DNA of 6,808 nt from Planctomycetota bacterium (lineage in GTDB: Bacteria; Planctomycetota; Phycisphaerae; WQYP01): NCBI GenBank assembly GCA_021826605.1, contig JAKAZF010000151.1, positions 1-6,808 on the forward strand, read 5' to 3'. The position numbers and the translations under genes are program-made. The stretch's first letter is position 1; each line of letters opens with the position of its first letter. The notes below the pieces were generated by a model. It was given only the letters and a program-made list of their open reading frames with translations, had not been told where the DNA came from and did not search any database. This document shows positions 5,520-6,808 of this stretch, one piece after another.

Positions 5520-6808
5520 ATGCCATTTCGCTGCCACGCTGTTGCCGCTGCTGCCGGGGCGTTGCTCTTTCCGGCTCTGTCCGCCCGCGCTAGCGCAGCC
5601 AATGCGGATTCTATTGTTCATGAACTTCCTGCCACCAGCGCTTTGTGTGTGATCTGCGCCAATGTGTCACATTTGGATCAGCGCGTCGGGCGACTTGAAC
5701 GGCGCATTACGGGCCAGCAACCGCAATTTGATGAATTTTCCGCCTTGAAAATGGTGTTTGGGCCTTATTGGAAGTTGTCAGCGCCGATGGCATGGGTGCT
5801 TCCGTCACCGGCCAAAGGCAATATCCTGGAATTGCGCAAGTCCCTGGTGATTCTGCAGACGACCAATAGTGCAAAATTTACCGCCAGTCTCAAAAACGGG
5901 CCGGCCCGCGGCGGAATCACACCGGCTCAAATTGAAGGCTCTCCGGCCTTTATCGCCACGCGCGGAGCATGGACGTTTATTTCCGCATCACGGTCAACCT
6001 TAAAAATATATATGCAAGCCAAATCCCGCCTGGCACTGCCCGGCGACATGATGGCAGCGGTACGCCATGCAGATATTGCCGTTGAAGGCGACACGCGCGC
6101 CATCAAAAAAGAGCTATTCGAGCCGTCGCAAGCTTTATTGGGAGCGATGCCGGTGAATCACCAGTGGGTTGGTAGTCCGGCGCTTAATGCCATTCTGCAC
6201 CAGATGGAAAATAAATTGACCGGTCAACTGAACACCGCGATCAGGCGAAGTGTGTTAACGCTGCACTTGGGCCGGCGGGCAGTGATCATCAATCTGACCG
6301 CTGCTTTTCATGCACGAACTCCCATTGGCCGCCTTTTCGCCGCCCAGAATCCCTTGGCGGCAAATGCCTTGGCCGGCCTGCCAAATCTGCGCTATTTTGC
6401 GCTGTATGCCGACAGTATCAATGGAACCGCCGTGGCCAAATGGTTAAGAACGCTGCTGCCCGCCAACGTGCACAGCGGTCCGGCCGATCCAGTGCAAAAG
6501 CCCTCCAAAGCCAATATAGAAATTCAGAATATTTTAACGGCTATCGCCAATCACACCGGCACAGCCGCTATTATGCCGGCACCCGCCACGCCGGCCGGTG
6601 CTGCAGATCTGGTAAATCCATGGGATGCAGGCCCCGACATGATTCTTATGCACACTTCACATCCCAAGACTGAAATAGGTGCTCTGGCGGATTGCCTTAG
6701 CCGTGCCACCGCTACGCGAATTAAACACGGTAGCACCGCTGGTACAGCCGATCATAAGGCTTCCGCGCATAGCAACATCATGGGCTATCCAGCCATTAGC
6801 ATTAATCT
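5520..6808 (+). CDS. Putative exported protein of unknown function (3' end beyond the window)
   Basis: The reading frame is open for 429 codons to the right edge with no stop, so the C-terminus is missing. GGAGG (5511-5515) lies 4 nt before the ATG. Residues 1-26 form a Sec-type signal peptide: short basic start (MPFRCH), an Ala/Leu-rich core, and an Ala-Ser-Ala site giving cleavage before AANADS. The mature part begins HELPATSALCVICANVSHLDQR (35-55), like the 'LPA-x-T...V-x-V-x-d' opening of long exported proteins such as DUF3352-type families; this is a resemblance only. No enzyme motif, lipobox, internal membrane helix or repeat was found. A hydrophobic beta-like stretch (245-260) and a Pro/Ala-rich linker around 318-362 are visible. 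Two Cys of the mature part are close together (C43, C46). The expected location is periplasm or cell surface. Upstream lie a candidate promoter and a 12-bp hairpin. It has no apparent functional tie to the adenosyltransferase gene before it. Confidence 0.8.
   Translation, partial: MPFRCHAVAAAAGALLFPALSARASAANADSIVHELPATSALCVICANVSHLDQRVGRLERRITGQQPQFDEFSALKMVFGPYWKLSAPMAWVLPSPAKGNILELRKSLVILQTTNSAKFTASLKNGPARGGITPAQIEGSPAFIATRGAWTFISASRSTLKIYMQAKSRLALPGDMMAAVRHADIAVEGDTRAIKKELFEPSQALLGAMPVNHQWVGSPALNAILHQMENKLTGQLNTAIRRSVLTLHLGRRAVIINLTAAFHARTPIGRLFAAQNPLAANALAGLPNLRYFALYADSINGTAVAKWLRTLLPANVHSGPADPVQKPSKANIEIQNILTAIANHTGTAAIMPAPATPAGAADLVNPWDAGPDMILMHTSHPKTEIGALADCLSRATATRIKHGSTAGTADHKASAHSNIMGYPAISIN

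Noticed and set aside
5277..5621. A 114-codon minus-strand ORF ending in an ATGA overlap with the micro-ORF
   Set aside because: It lies antisense to the start of the signal-peptide protein gene, runs through the promoter and hairpin, and shows no family resemblance. The overlap with the micro-ORF is probably chance.
6440..6736. Short ORFs on both strands inside the right-hand gene
   Set aside because: They are out of frame with the continuous frame starting at 5520, which has the ribosome binding site and signal peptide.

Overview
The window is a bacterial chromosomal segment, G+C a little above half by eye, with compact genes and no tRNA, rRNA, CRISPR array or transposase. The organism cannot be fixed from the sequence. 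The gene mix (housekeeping genes beside a small ketosynthase/flavoprotein cassette, a large signal-peptide protein of unknown function, and GGTGTCAGGTACC-type repeats) would suit Planctomycetota or a related group; this is an impression, not a demonstration.

Layout. Positions 1-97 (minus) hold the first 32 codons of ispF (isoprenoid MEP pathway), cut by the left edge, with a plausible own promoter at 169-198. Just upstream is a repeat cluster (207-282): a perfect 23-bp inverted repeat with a 4-nt loop, plus an 18-bp tandem duplication of one arm. It sits between ispF and the minus-strand operon to its right and could terminate that operon. The operon, in transcription order, is nadD (4426-3812, NAD biosynthesis), a halogenase-like FAD oxidoreductase (3771-2479), a FabF-type ketosynthase with a complete Cys-His-His triad (2457-1204), and a shortened ketosynthase-like partner (1207-311), which overlaps the previous gene by 4 bp and has Gln where the nucleophilic Cys should be. 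The last three look like a cassette for a fatty-acid- or polyketide-type metabolite: a KS-alpha/KS-beta-like pair plus a tailoring or desaturating flavoenzyme. No acyl carrier protein, ketoreductase or dehydratase is in view.

nadD is divergent from a PduO-type cobalamin adenosyltransferase gene (4503-5054, plus), separated by 76 bp containing a terminator-like hairpin directly before the adenosyltransferase ribosome binding site. Then come about 465 bp without a conventional gene (5055-5519). They hold a 14-bp palindrome, two clear hairpins, a candidate promoter and a 19-codon minus-strand ORF for an extremely lysine-rich peptide. From 5520 to the right edge a plus-strand gene runs open without a stop; it encodes a protein with a Sec-type signal peptide and no function I can name.

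The best leads are the Cys/Gln ketosynthase pair with its flavoenzyme, the lysine-rich micro-ORF, and the repeat cluster before ispF.
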